DNA of 64,000 nucleotides from Sedimentibacter sp. Lineage in GTDB: Bacteria > Bacillota > Clostridia > Tissierellales > Sedimentibacteraceae. A program made the position numbers and the translations under genes. The stretch spans positions 47,424-111,423 of the forward strand of contig JAHDLA010000014.1 of NCBI GenBank assembly GCA_018436705.1, written 5' to 3'. A model generated the notes under the pieces. It made no database searches. It saw only the letters and a list, made by a program, of their open reading frames with translations, and was not told the DNA's origin. The number at the start of each line of letters is the position of its first letter. The first letter of the stretch is position 1. This document shows positions 50,761 to 60,762 of the stretch, one piece after another.

Positions 50761-53454
50761 TTGGAATGGTATAACAAAGGTAAAAAAGAAGTATTAAATG
50801 AACTGGCAACTAATTTAAGTTACGGGCTAAGCAATGAAGAGGCAGCTAAGAGGCTAGAGGAGTACGGAAGAAATGAGCTGGAGGAACAAGCAAAAAAGAG
50901 TTTCGTTTCAAAACTAATTGCACAATTTGCAGATTTTTTAATTATTATTTTGTTGATTGCTGCAAGTATATCGGCATTTGTAGGCGAAAAGGAAGATGCT
51001 TTTGTAATATTGGCAATTGTAATAATAAATGCCATACTGGGTATCTACCAGGAGGGAAAGGCGGAAAAATCTGTAGAAGCACTTCAAAAAATGAGTGCAC
51101 CGAACGCAAAAGTAGTAAGAGAAGGAATCGTTGTAACATTGCCGGCTGCTGAAATTGTGCCGGGCGATGTGGTGGTTTTAGAGGCCGGAGATATAATTCC
51201 GGCTGACATGAGGCTGCTGGACACCTCTAACATGAAAGTCGAGGAAGCATCTTTGACCGGAGAATCCGTTCCCGTGGAAAAGGATTCAAAATCTCAGATA
51301 GCTGGCAACGTCGGAATAGGGGACAGGCACAACATGGGATTTTCAAGCACCATTGTCACTTATGGCAGAGGCAAAGGTGTCGTTGTAGGTACGGGACACA
51401 GTACGGAAATTGGAAACATTGCTACAAAAATTCAGTCCTATGATGATGAGGAAACTCCGCTTCAGGTTAAGCTAAACCAACTTGGAAAAGTGCTGGGTAC
51501 GATCACAATTCTAATATGCATAGCTGTATTCTTACTGGGATCTTTTCAGGGAAGACAGGTTCTGGACATGCTTTTGACTTCAATAAGCCTTGCTGTTGCT
51601 GCAATACCTGAGGGACTGCCGGCTATTGTTACAATAGTTTTAGCAATCGGTATGAACAGAATGGCTGGGAAGAATGCCATAGTTAAAAAACTTTTAGCAG
51701 TTGAAACATTAGGGGCTACATCCGTTATATGCTCAGATAAAACAGGAACCCTAACACAAAATGAAATGACTGTTGTAAAAGCATTTGTGGATGATAGAAT
51801 TCTTGATATAGAAGGAGGAGGATACGATCCTGTCGGTGACGTTAAGTGTGACGGAAGGAGAATAAATATTAACTCTCTTCCTAATCTGAGAAATCTTGTA
51901 TCTGTAGGTTCGCTTGCCAACGATGCACATCTGGATAATTCGTCAGGTGTATATAAAATAACCGGTGATCCCACAGAAGGAGCAATCATAACTTTTGCGG
52001 GAAAACTGGGACAAACTGCCGAACAGCTTAATATGGTATATCCTCGAATCGGAGAACTGCCATTTGATTCTGTACGGAAGATGATGACAACATTTCATTC
52101 AAATTACATAAACAACAAAGTAGTCTCCTTTACAAAGGGTGCTCCTGACATTGTTATAAGCAGGTGTACAAAAATAGCTTTAAATGGAAAGATTGTTGAT
52201 TTTACAGACGAGCTCAAAGATAGAGTGCTTTCCGTAAATAAAAGGTTCGCGCGTTCTGCATTGAGAGTACTTTCTATGGCATATAACATATGGAATGACG
52301 TCCCCGAAAATCCAAGTCCTGATTTTGTTGAAAGAGACATGATATTTGTGGGGCTGGTTGGAATGATTGATCCGGCGAGGCCTGAAGTCAAAGAATCAAT
52401 AAAACTTTGCAAAGCAGCAGGAATTGAAACGGTAATGATTACAGGTGATTACAAGGAAACTGCCTATGCAATAGCAAAAGACCTTGGCATGGTTGAATCT
52501 GAAACCCAGGCGATAATGGGAGAAGAACTTGATAACTATTCAGATGAGGAGTTAAGAGAAGTCGTTAATAAGACAAAAGTTTACGCGAGAGTTTCGCCGG
52601 AACATAAGGTTAAAATAGTTACCGCACTAAAAGATAACGGCTATATAACATCCATGACCGGTGACGGTGTGAATGATGCCCTAGCTCTCAAAAAAGCTGA
52701 CATAGGAGTTGCAATGGGAATTACCGGAACTGATGTTGCGAAAAACACAGCGGAGGTTATTCTTACGGATGATAATTTTTCAACCATTGTAAACGCTGTT
52801 GAAGAAGGAAGAATAATTTTTAGCAACATCAAAAAATTTGTTTTCTTTCTCTTAAGCTGCAATATTGGAGAGATACTTTTGGTTTTTGTAAGCATATTAT
52901 TAGGTTGGGAAGTACCTTTGGTTCCCATTCAGCTTTTGTGGCTCAATCTTGTTACGGACAGCTTTCCGGCAATGGCATTGGGAGTGGAAAATGCAGAACC
53001 TGGAATTATGAATCAGCCTCCCAGAGATACAAATCAGCCCATACTAGATAAAAGTATGATGTCTGGAATTGTATTTCAAGCAGTTGCAATTGCTATTGCT
53101 TCGCTGCTCTCTTATTATTGGGCTTCAAGAATGTACGGTGTGGGAAAAGGCTTGATTCATGTCAGATCAGTTGTATTTGCAACGCTGATTACGGCGGAGC
53201 TTTTAAGGGCGTTTTCATCCAGGTCTCAGACATACACACTGTTTAAAATTGGATTCTTTTCAAATATTAGAATGATTCAGGCTGTGTTGGTATCATTTGT
53301 GCTTACAGTTCTTGTACTGTATATTCCAATCCTAAATGAAATATTTGATGTAATGCCGTTAACAATGCTGGATTGGCGCATAATACTAACATTTGCATTT
53401 ATTCCAATGCTGGTGGGAGAGCTATATAAAGATTTATTTAAAAATAAATATTAA
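50761..53454 (+). CDS. calcium-type P2A P-type ATPase
   Basis: 897 residues from a TTG with TAGGGGGAA upstream; a longer frame to 50704 has no site. Phosphorylated Asp is D326 in CSDKTGTLTQNEM; the actuator loop is EEASLTGESVPV; the nucleotide domain has FTKGAPD and MITGDYKETAY, and the hinge is MTGDGVNDALALKKADIGVAMG. Ion-binding helix 4 has IPEGLPAIVT and helix 6 has NLVTDSFPAMALG, as in SERCA-type Ca2+ pumps. Normal length. Confidence 0.94.
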   Translation: MEWYNKGKKEVLNELATNLSYGLSNEEAAKRLEEYGRNELEEQAKKSFVSKLIAQFADFLIIILLIAASISAFVGEKEDAFVILAIVIINAILGIYQEGKAEKSVEALQKMSAPNAKVVREGIVVTLPAAEIVPGDVVVLEAGDIIPADMRLLDTSNMKVEEASLTGESVPVEKDSKSQIAGNVGIGDRHNMGFSSTIVTYGRGKGVVVGTGHSTEIGNIATKIQSYDDEETPLQVKLNQLGKVLGTITILICIAVFLLGSFQGRQVLDMLLTSISLAVAAIPEGLPAIVTIVLAIGMNRMAGKNAIVKKLLAVETLGATSVICSDKTGTLTQNEMTVVKAFVDDRILDIEGGGYDPVGDVKCDGRRININSLPNLRNLVSVGSLANDAHLDNSSGVYKITGDPTEGAIITFAGKLGQTAEQLNMVYPRIGELPFDSVRKMMTTFHSNYINNKVVSFTKGAPDIVISRCTKIALNGKIVDFTDELKDRVLSVNKRFARSALRVLSMAYNIWNDVPENPSPDFVERDMIFVGLVGMIDPARPEVKESIKLCKAAGIETVMITGDYKETAYAIAKDLGMVESETQAIMGEELDNYSDEELREVVNKTKVYARVSPEHKVKIVTALKDNGYITSMTGDGVNDALALKKADIGVAMGITGTDVAKNTAEVILTDDNFSTIVNAVEEGRIIFSNIKKFVFFLLSCNIGEILLVFVSILLGWEVPLVPIQLLWLNLVTDSFPAMALGVENAEPGIMNQPPRDTNQPILDKSMMSGIVFQAVAIAIASLLSYYWASRMYGVGKGLIHVRSVVFATLITAELLRAFSSRSQTYTLFKIGFFSNIRMIQAVLVSFVLTVLVLYIPILNEIFDVMPLTMLDWRIILTFAFIPMLVGELYKDLFKNKY

Positions 53455-53483
53455 TCGGAGGGCGGAATTTTTTCCGCCTTTTA

Positions 53484-54854
53484 TTATTTAAAGAGTACCT
53501 TTCCAAGTTTAACAGTAAAATCGTGAATATCATTTGCGCTTATTCCGCTGTAATTTAATGAAAATACTAATCTGTTTTTTTTATGACTTATAATATTAAG
53601 CAGTATGCAAGATTTTTTGGCATCTTTTGCTATTTGGGATTCAATTTTAATTGTCTTAGCTTCACATACTATGTGAAGACCTGAATCAGAATTTATTATT
53701 TCCAAATTTTCTTTATATTTTGATTTTAAACTTCCTGTAAGAAGCATACTTTTCTTTTTATAAACTCTTTTTATTTTCCTAAGATGTTTCAGCATATATC
53801 CATCTTTCATGAAATTTGCCAGGACAATCTGATCTATTTTGGAGGTAGACTGAGTATGCCGTGTTTTAATAAGGCTGTATTTTGTCAAAAGTTTTTTAGG
53901 CAAAACCATGAAACTAATTCTTAGTGATGGCAAAAGCATTTTGGAGAATGAGCCAAGATATACAACACAATCGTTTTTATCCATTCCCTGAAGGCAAGGA
54001 ATAGGCATCCCTCCGTATCTTATCATTGCGTCGTAGTCATCTTCTATAATAAGGCCATCATTTTTATATGCCCATTCTAAAAGTTCCATACGTTTATTTA
54101 CAGGCATTATTGTTCCAAGGGGATACTGGTGTGACGGACTTATATAAATAAGCCTTGCATTACTTTTCAGAAGTTCATTAACAGGAAATCCATTATCTGT
54201 GACAGCTATATGTTCTATGTTGAACATGTAATCTTCAAATATGTATTCAGCTTTGTTGAATCCTGGTTTTTCAATTGCTACGGTGTTGTAATTTTCCTTA
54301 ATTATTCCTATTAGTATTCCTAGAAGATATTGAACCCCGGCACCGACAATTATCTGTTGAGGACTTGTGTGACCGCCTCGCATTGTATTTACAAAATTTG
54401 CGATTTCCTCCCTTAAAACTTTCTCTCCTTGAATTGAACCGCTGCTGTAAATATCTGTATATTCATCAGAAATAACTTTGTTATACAGCCTTTTCCAAGA
54501 AGATGAATCAAAGCTGTCTTTGTCTACGCCGTCATTAATGTATTCTGTTTCATTTGAATGACTCAATATGCTTTTTTGAGGTTTGGAATTTATTTCAAAA
54601 TAATATTCGCTTAAATCACATACATAGTAACCTCTCTTTGGAGAATTTTCTATATAACCTTCGGCGACAAGCTGACTGTACGCGTTTTCTATAGTGGTCT
54701 TGCTCAAGTTTAAAGATGAAGATGCCTCTCTGATTGAAGGAAGCTTTGAATCCGGTTTTAATAAACCTGAGGTTATTTCTGATTTAATATATTCATACAG
54801 CTGTATGTATAATGCTTTTTTGCTGTTCTTATCAAAAACAGGTGCTATTATCAT
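53484..54854 (-). CDS. MocR-type (GntR plus aminotransferase) regulator
   Basis: 456 residues. N-terminal GntR winged helix (about 10-75: LYIQLYEYIKSEITSGLLKPDSKLPSIREASSSLNLSKTTIENAYSQL) followed by a class I aminotransferase-like domain with the PLP lysine in YLGSFSKMLLPSLR. AAGGAGG before the ATG. Divergent from pgeF. MocR proteins usually control vitamin B6 or amino-acid genes; the target here is not identified. Direct repeats in the shared intergenic region are likely binding sites. Confidence 0.9.
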   Translation of the reverse strand: MIIAPVFDKNSKKALYIQLYEYIKSEITSGLLKPDSKLPSIREASSSLNLSKTTIENAYSQLVAEGYIENSPKRGYYVCDLSEYYFEINSKPQKSILSHSNETEYINDGVDKDSFDSSSWKRLYNKVISDEYTDIYSSGSIQGEKVLREEIANFVNTMRGGHTSPQQIIVGAGVQYLLGILIGIIKENYNTVAIEKPGFNKAEYIFEDYMFNIEHIAVTDNGFPVNELLKSNARLIYISPSHQYPLGTIMPVNKRMELLEWAYKNDGLIIEDDYDAMIRYGGMPIPCLQGMDKNDCVVYLGSFSKMLLPSLRISFMVLPKKLLTKYSLIKTRHTQSTSKIDQIVLANFMKDGYMLKHLRKIKRVYKKKSMLLTGSLKSKYKENLEIINSDSGLHIVCEAKTIKIESQIAKDAKKSCILLNIISHKKNRLVFSLNYSGISANDIHDFTVKLGKVLFK

Positions 54855-54873
54855 AATTCCTCCTTATCTGACA

Positions 54874-54972
54874 TGTTCAAATATACAAAATTAAACATAT
54901 ATAATAATTACACATTTATTTTAGCATAACATAAAAATAAAATATACATATACTTGTTCATCATATACAAAA
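54874..54972. promoter_or_regulatory. direct repeats in the MocR/pgeF intergenic region
   Basis: TGTTCA-A-ATATACAAAA (54874-54890) and TGTTCA-TC-ATATACAAAA (54955-54972) are direct repeats 81 bases apart in the divergent control region. MocR regulators are known to bind direct repeats, so this may be their operator (inference). Confidence 0.5.
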
Positions 54973-55031
54973 AAAAATCATTGTGATATAATTTTGCATA
55001 TAATATCAGTATTATTAATAAAGGAGCTGCC

Positions 55032-55835
55032 ATGTACAGACTGAATAAAAAACAAGATTTTGAATATATCACTTTTCCGTCTTTTGAGAAATATAATAAC
55101 CTGCTGCACTGCTTTACCACAAGAAAAGGAGGGGTAAGCTGCGGAGCATTTGAATCCATGAACATAGGGTTCAGTACGGGGGATAGTGATAAAAATGTTA
55201 AAACAAATATTGAAATAATGTCAAAAAGACTTGGTATAAGAGTTGGAGATATAGTAAAAACAAACCAGACTCATACGAATAATGTTAAGTATGTGTCGGA
55301 AGAGCACAAGGGAAAAGTATTTGAAGGGTCTTCTTTTAAGGATATTGACGGTATATATACAGATAAAAAAGACTTAGCTCTCATGTCCTTCCATGCTGAT
55401 TGTACCCCTGTATTTTACTATGACCCTATAAAAGAAGTAATTGCCCTTGCCCATGCAGGATGGAGAGGTACATTGCTGAATATAACCGGAAAGATGGTCA
55501 GAGAAATGGCAAACAAGTTCAGATCTAATCCAAAAGATATAATCACTGCAATAGGGCCTTCGTTAGGGCAGTGTTGCTTTGAAGTTGATAAGGATGTTGC
55601 GGACATGTTTCTCAATGAGAATAAAGAATTCAAAAATTTCATGAAAACTAAAAAACCAAAATATTTTTTTGATTTATGGGGAATAAACAAATACTTACTG
55701 ATGCAAGAAGGTATACGAGAGGAAAATATCGAATTTTCCGGTATATGCACCAAATGCAATAACGACTTGTTTTTTTCACATAGAGGTCAAGAGGGCAGGA
55801 GGGGTTTGCTTGCCGGAGTAATTATGATGAAATAG
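55032..55835 (+). CDS. pgeF: PgeF/YlmD-type multicopper-oxidase-like (purine nucleoside/peptidoglycan editing) protein
   Basis: 267 residues. Family DUF152: FTTRKGGVSCGAFESMNIGF, MSFHADCTPVFYYDP, LAHAGWRGTLLNI, and ICTKCNNDLFFSHRGQEGRRGL. Conserved His and Cys (His in HADC and HAGWRG, Cys in the last block) form the metal site. Related proteins act on purine nucleosides or, as PgeF, on muropeptides; activity in this organism is not established. AAGGAG before the ATG. Confidence 0.9.
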   Translation: MYRLNKKQDFEYITFPSFEKYNNLLHCFTTRKGGVSCGAFESMNIGFSTGDSDKNVKTNIEIMSKRLGIRVGDIVKTNQTHTNNVKYVSEEHKGKVFEGSSFKDIDGIYTDKKDLALMSFHADCTPVFYYDPIKEVIALAHAGWRGTLLNITGKMVREMANKFRSNPKDIITAIGPSLGQCCFEVDKDVADMFLNENKEFKNFMKTKKPKYFFDLWGINKYLLMQEGIREENIEFSGICTKCNNDLFFSHRGQEGRRGLLAGVIMMK

Positions 55836-55958
55836 TTTGTGCCTGTTATGGGCGCATATCAATATATAAGAGGTATAATATATTTAAATAAATTATTCAT
55901 ATCCCGGGTACATGCTAAATATAATAGTAAATATAAAGACGTGAGGAGGGTTTGAAAA

Positions 55959-57014
55959 TTGGCTTATAATAAAATTATATCTCTGATATTGATTATTTGT
56001 TTGGCAGTAGGTATAACAGGATGCAGTACTTTAGATATGATGGTAGGTCTTAAGGAGGGCAATAATCCGGATATAGCAGAATTGGAAGACATGTCAGATT
56101 TTGAAATTGTAGAAGATGCCATAGGAGAGGAAGTTGACGAGGAACCTGTAATCGAAACAGTGACGGTAAATGCCGAAGATACGAAAATGGCTGATATACT
56201 TGCTTATTATGAGGACGAAAATGGATTTGTAGTTCCGGTAAATACAAAAATTCCATGGGAAGAAGGAATTGCAAAGGCTACACTTAGAAGCATGGTCGCA
56301 GGCAGTGAAACAGAAAAAAGAATTGCTCAGTCTGGACTTCACGGAGTATTGCCGGAAGGGACTGAGATAAGGGGTATGTCTATTAAAGATGGGCTTTGCA
56401 GAGTTGATTTTAGCAAAAATGTATTAAATTCTTCTTCATATGAACAGGAAGAAAATATGATTTCAGCTATTACATATACGCTTACTGAATTCTCTACAAT
56501 AAATAAAGTTGAATTGCTTGTAGAAGGTCAGGCGTTGGCTTCATTACCTAAAGGATATGCTATAGATACTGCGTTTGAAAGGAAAAACATTAATTTGTAC
56601 GGCTCTGCGGATGGCGTTAATCTAACTGTTTATTATAAAGCTCCTGATACAGAAGTTGCCGGTCATTATGTACCTGTTACTTTTTCTGCCAGTAAAATTG
56701 ACAATCCGGCAGTTTCCGTCGTGGAAAAATTGTTTAACGGACCTCCCGAAGATACGGTGCTGAGTAATAATATTCCTGTGGGAATAAATTTAAGAGATGT
56801 AAATGTTAAAGGCGATACCGCGGTTGTAAATTTAGGTGTTGAAGCCGTTAATTTGTCTGAGGAAGAGTTTTCTGATATGGATGCAATAGTTGTTCTTTGC
56901 TTAGAACAATTTGGTGTTGCCGATGTAGAGTATAGCATTGAAGGGTTATCATTCCAGGAGGCAGGTTTGGATTTCACCGATAGTGGTATAATGCCTGTGT
57001 TTAATCAGTATTAA
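55959..57014 (+). CDS. GerMN-domain lipoprotein
   Basis: 351 residues beginning at TTG with GGAGGG upstream. Lipoprotein signal ITGC (about residue 21-24), then an acidic linker (about 35-75). Two GerMN domains (about 80-195 and 205-345) share DGLCRVDFSKNVLN and GDTAVVNLGVEAVNLSEEEF. GerMN proteins act in spore germination or cell-envelope function. Single-gene unit. Confidence 0.85.
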   Translation: MAYNKIISLILIICLAVGITGCSTLDMMVGLKEGNNPDIAELEDMSDFEIVEDAIGEEVDEEPVIETVTVNAEDTKMADILAYYEDENGFVVPVNTKIPWEEGIAKATLRSMVAGSETEKRIAQSGLHGVLPEGTEIRGMSIKDGLCRVDFSKNVLNSSSYEQEENMISAITYTLTEFSTINKVELLVEGQALASLPKGYAIDTAFERKNINLYGSADGVNLTVYYKAPDTEVAGHYVPVTFSASKIDNPAVSVVEKLFNGPPEDTVLSNNIPVGINLRDVNVKGDTAVVNLGVEAVNLSEEEFSDMDAIVVLCLEQFGVADVEYSIEGLSFQEAGLDFTDSGIMPVFNQY

Positions 57015-57022
57015 TTTAAAAG

Positions 57023-57085
57023 GAAGAATCTCTAAATGAGATTCTTCAACTTTGTATAAGGCTTCAGCATAAGCTGAAGTTTTTT
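57023..57085 (+). terminator. tandem hairpins after the GerMN gene
   Basis: A 10-bp hairpin (GAAGAATCTC and GAGATTCTTC, 57023-57047) is followed by CTTCAGC, ATAA, GCTGAAG and six T (57062-57085), the actual terminator. The second may also end the convergent gene. Confidence 0.75.
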
Positions 57086-57089
57086 AGTG

Positions 57090-58094
57090 TTACTTGTAGT
57101 TTTCTTTAGCTTTATTTGCAAATTCAGGTGTTTGAATTTTATCATATGGAGCGCCTTCTTCAATTTCACCTGCTGTTTTCATAATATCTATTAATCTGTT
57201 GTAGCCTTCCTCACCTAACACTAAATCTGGGTTCCAAGTATCTAAGTCTTTGTAAGTCTGTACTATCTTTGCTATAAACTCTGCATCTGAATCAGGGAAT
57301 TGCGGCAGTATTGCTTCAGCAACTTCCTGAGAAGTATGCTCATCAACCCATACCATACCCTTATACAGAGCATTTGAAAAACCTTGGATTATATCAGGGT
57401 TTTTTTCGATATAGCTTCCTAAAGAGCTGTAGCAGGTATATGGTATATATCCTGCGAGAGATCCTACAGATTCAAGTACATAGCCGTTTCCTTGAAGCTC
57501 GAATGTAGATGCTAACGGCTCAAATAATGTGGTATAATCTGCTTCACCTGATTGAAATGCTCCTGCCATCATGTCAAACTGCACATCTGTCCTGACATCA
57601 ACATCTACTCCGGGTGTCAGACCGTTTTGCTTAATAACATATTCTAATGCCATTAAAGGAACTCCGCCTTTACGTCCGCCGAGTATGGTTTTGCCTTTTA
57701 ACTTATCAATTGTAAAATCATCATCTTTTTCTCTTCCAACTATAAAGGATCCGTCTCTTTGGGTTAACTGTGCAAAGTTAACTGCATGATCTTCTCTTCC
57801 CTGAAGATATACATATACGCTTGCTTCAGGTCCCATAAATGCAATATCCGCTTCTCCGCTAACCATAGCTGCCATACATTTATCAGCTCCGCCGCCGTTG
57901 GTAAGATCAATTTTCAGTCCCTGTTCTTCAAAAAAACCTTTTTCAATGGCCACATATTGAGGTGCGTAGAATATTGAGTGTGTGACTTCAATAAGTCTGA
58001 CATTTGTCATTTGCTCTTCTTGCTGTTGGCATCCTGTCATTAGCAGCGAAGTTATGAGCACAACAACAATAAGTAAAGAAATAATTTTTTTCAT
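57090..58094 (-). CDS. orphan NitT/TauT-type substrate-binding lipoprotein
   Basis: 334 residues from the ATG with GGGAGGG 5 bases upstream. Lipobox TGC (about 20-22). NMT1/SsuA-type fold: EVTHSIFYAPQYVAIEKGFFEEQGLKIDLTN, GEADIAFMGPEASVYVY, LKGKTILGGRKGG and FQSGEADYTTLFEP. No permease or ATPase gene is next to it. The SBP-less importer at 21.4-23.0 kb is the obvious candidate partner in this window. Substrate unknown. Confidence 0.88.
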   Translation of the reverse strand: MKKIISLLIVVVLITSLLMTGCQQQEEQMTNVRLIEVTHSIFYAPQYVAIEKGFFEEQGLKIDLTNGGGADKCMAAMVSGEADIAFMGPEASVYVYLQGREDHAVNFAQLTQRDGSFIVGREKDDDFTIDKLKGKTILGGRKGGVPLMALEYVIKQNGLTPGVDVDVRTDVQFDMMAGAFQSGEADYTTLFEPLASTFELQGNGYVLESVGSLAGYIPYTCYSSLGSYIEKNPDIIQGFSNALYKGMVWVDEHTSQEVAEAILPQFPDSDAEFIAKIVQTYKDLDTWNPDLVLGEEGYNRLIDIMKTAGEIEEGAPYDKIQTPEFANKAKENYK

Positions 58095-58305
58095 AAACAC
58101 CCTCCCAAATTAAGTTTCAGTTATTATAATATTCAAATTAAACACAAATAGTTACTGATAATATTGGATGTAAAAGCAAATAAAAATAAGTGGAAAAAGT
58201 GGTGCCGTTATGGTATATTTAGATTGTTTGTAATATTCGAGTTAATTTTATGTAAATTATATAAAAGTATAATGACTACTTAAGGAAATGGGAGAAGGTA
58301 ATTTT

Positions 58306-59358
58306 ATGGATGTGACATTTTCGAGTTTTTTGGTGCAGATTACATCTAATCCTTTATTGCTGGTAACTACCTTGTTGACTCTGGGAGTGATCATGGTTAA
58401 CGGTTGGACGGATGCTCCGAATGCTATAGCAACCTGTGTTTCAACACGTTCAATTACTGCTAGAAATGCAATTTTTATGGCTGCAGTTTTTAATTTTTTT
58501 GGTGTTTTTATAATGACAATGATAAATTCAAACGTTGCACAGACAATATATAATATGGTGGATTTTGGGGGGAACTCCAGAGAAGCGTTGGTCGCGTTAT
58601 GTGCAGCTTTGTTTGCAATTGTTACATGGGCTACTGCTGCGTGGTGGTTTGGAATTCCTACAAGTGAAAGCCATGCTTTAATTGCCGGAATTTCAGGTGC
58701 TGCCATTGCACTGCACAATGGGTTGTCCGGTATAAATATTGCCGAATGGGTTAAGGTAATATACGGTCTTGTGCTCTCAACTTTTATGGGTTTTGGAATG
58801 GGATGGATTGTTGTTAAATTAACGGAGTTTATTTTCAGAGGCTTCAGCAGAAGAACGACAAATATAATTTTTCAGAATGCTCAAGTAGCCAGTGGAGCGG
58901 CGATGGCATTCATGCACGGTGCGCAAGACGGGCAGAAGTTTATGGGTGTATTCATGCTTGGAATTTTTCTTGCTAATGGACAAGCGGGTGTGACAAATTT
59001 TCAGATCCCTGTCTGGATGATGTTTGTATGTTCAATTATAATGGGCCTTGGAACATCAATAGGCGGTTATAAAATAATAAAATCGGTAGGAATGGATATG
59101 TGCAGGCTTGAAAAGTATCAAGGGTTTTCTGCTGATATGGCAGCAACAACCTGCCTTCTTATCTCATCCGTTTCAGGTATTCCCGTAAGCACAACTCATA
59201 CTAAAACCACAGCAATCATGGGGGTGGGAGCAGCTAAAAGAATAACTTCAGTTAACTGGGGGCTGGTTAGTGAAATGGTATGGACATGGATTCTTACTTT
59301 TCCGGGGTGCGGAGTGATTGGTTATTTAATGGCTAAGCTATTTATGAATTTATTTTAA
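58306..59358 (+). CDS. Pit-family inorganic phosphate transporter
   Basis: 350 residues from the ATG at 58306 (GAGAAGG upstream). Ten-helix PiT fold. The duplicated PD001131 signature is visible: NGWTDAPNAIATCVSTRS near the N terminus and FMHGAQDGQKFMG in the second half, plus IPTSESHALIAGISG and IPVSTTHTKTTAIMGVG. Imports phosphate driven by cations. Followed by its DUF47 partner. Confidence 0.94.
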   Translation: MDVTFSSFLVQITSNPLLLVTTLLTLGVIMVNGWTDAPNAIATCVSTRSITARNAIFMAAVFNFFGVFIMTMINSNVAQTIYNMVDFGGNSREALVALCAALFAIVTWATAAWWFGIPTSESHALIAGISGAAIALHNGLSGINIAEWVKVIYGLVLSTFMGFGMGWIVVKLTEFIFRGFSRRTTNIIFQNAQVASGAAMAFMHGAQDGQKFMGVFMLGIFLANGQAGVTNFQIPVWMMFVCSIIMGLGTSIGGYKIIKSVGMDMCRLEKYQGFSADMAATTCLLISSVSGIPVSTTHTKTTAIMGVGAAKRITSVNWGLVSEMVWTWILTFPGCGVIGYLMAKLFMNLF

Positions 59359-59373
59359 ATGCAGAGGTGTACT

Positions 59374-59997
59374 ATGGCGCGTAAAAACGAATATGATTAT
59401 TTTGACAGTTTTGTACAATTATCCGAATTTTGTTGTGATGCAGCTAAAATGTTAGATGAAATTCTTATTAATTTTGATGCATCAGCAATGGAAGAAAAGA
59501 TGAAAAAAATGCACGATATAGAGCATTCATCGGATCTTCACGGACATGAAATTACAAGGAGACTTGCAAAGGAATTTATAACTCCTATAGAAAGAGAGGA
59601 CATTGTATCTTTAGTGCATGAAATTGATGATATTACAGACAGCATAGAAGATGTATTGCTGCACATGTACATGTACAATGTTAAGGAAATAAGAAATGAT
59701 GCACTCAGATTTTCAAAGCTGATACTTCAAAGTTGTGAAGAGCTGCAGCTTGCATTAATAGAATTTAAAAATTTTAGAAAATCAAAGGAAATTCATAATA
59801 AGATAGTTCGCATCAACAAACTGGAGGAAGATGGGGACAACCTGTATACGGAAGCTGTAAGGAAACTTCATATGACTTCAACAAATGCTATTGAAATTAT
59901 GACGTGGACAATTGCATTCAACAGACTTGAAAAATGTTGCGATGCTTGTGAAGAAGCTGTAAATGTAATTGAAAGCATTATTATGAAAAATTCATAA
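59374..59997 (+). CDS. DUF47/PhoU-like partner of the Pit transporter
   Basis: 207 residues from the ATG with AGAGGTG upstream. All-helical, with the repeated ExxxD-type metal motifs of PhoU (EHSSDLHGHEITRRLAKEFITPIEREDIVSLVHEIDDITDSIEDV and RINKLEEDGDNLYTEAVRKL). DUF47 proteins are usually next to Pit genes and modulate phosphate uptake. 15 bases after the transporter. Confidence 0.93.
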   Translation: MARKNEYDYFDSFVQLSEFCCDAAKMLDEILINFDASAMEEKMKKMHDIEHSSDLHGHEITRRLAKEFITPIEREDIVSLVHEIDDITDSIEDVLLHMYMYNVKEIRNDALRFSKLILQSCEELQLALIEFKNFRKSKEIHNKIVRINKLEEDGDNLYTEAVRKLHMTSTNAIEIMTWTIAFNRLEKCCDACEEAVNVIESIIMKNS

Positions 59998-60082
59998 AAA
60001 TTGTGAAAAAAAGTTTATTTTTTAAAAATAAAGGTTGCATTGCAATAAAAAGATTGTTAAAATAACAGCAGGAGGTTGCATT

Positions 60083-60727
60083 ATGGATAAACACGAAAAA
60101 ATATCACCTGCAGTTATCAGAAGGTTACCGAAATACTACAGATATCTGGGCGAATTAACGAAAACAGGGATTAATAAAACTTCTTCGAGGGAATTAAGTG
60201 AAATGACCGGCTTTTCGGCATCACAAATTCGTCAAGACTTAAATAACTTCGGAGGGTTCGGGCAGCAAGGATTTGGATATGATGTAGAAAACTTAAGAAA
60301 TGAAATAGCAAAAATACTTGGCTTGGACAATAAGTACAAGATAATAATTATCGGTGCAGGAAACATAGGTCAGGCAATTGCAAATTACACAGGATTTTAT
60401 GAGGCAGACTATGAAGTTGTGGCTTTGTTTGATAAAAATCCAAAGCTTATCGGGTTATCTATCAGGAATGCCATAATTAAAGACATTGATGGGATAGAGG
60501 ACTTCCTTAAACAAGAAAAAATTGATATAGTTGTAATATGTACTCCAAAGAGCGTAAGTCAGCAGATAGCAGAACTTGTGGTTCAATGCGGCATAACAGC
60601 TATTTGGAATTTTGCCCCAAAAGATTTAAAAATGCCGGAGTATGTGCATGTTGAAAATGTGCATTTAAATGAAAGCTTGTTTTCGCTAACATATTATTAC
60701 AATCAAATGAATAAAAACAAAAAATAA
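60083..60727 (+). CDS. rex: redox-sensing transcriptional repressor Rex
   Basis: 214 residues from the ATG behind AGGAGG. N-terminal winged helix (ISPAVIRRLPKYYRYLGEL, SREL SEMTGFSASQIRQDLNNFGGFGQQGFGYDV), then the NAD(H)-binding Rossmann domain with GAGNIGQAIANY. It senses the NADH/NAD+ ratio and represses fermentation and energy genes. Binds TTGTTAA-type sites; the sequence TGTTAAAATAACA just upstream (60056-60068) resembles a Rex half-site pair but with short spacing. Confidence 0.96.
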   Translation: MDKHEKISPAVIRRLPKYYRYLGELTKTGINKTSSRELSEMTGFSASQIRQDLNNFGGFGQQGFGYDVENLRNEIAKILGLDNKYKIIIIGAGNIGQAIANYTGFYEADYEVVALFDKNPKLIGLSIRNAIIKDIDGIEDFLKQEKIDIVVICTPKSVSQQIAELVVQCGITAIWNFAPKDLKMPEYVHVENVHLNESLFSLTYYYNQMNKNKK

Positions 60728-60733
60728 AAACTA

Positions 60734-60762
60734 AACAGAGATTATCAGGTCTCTGTTTTTTT
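60734..60762 (+). terminator. rex terminator
   Basis: AACAGAGA and TCTCTGTT form an 8-bp stem followed by T6. Confidence 0.85.

Noticed and set aside
60056..60068. TGTTA-AAA-TAACA upstream of rex as a Rex operator
   Set aside because: The half sites match but the spacing is shorter than in the Rex consensus, so I mention it only in the rex entry and do not list it as a site.
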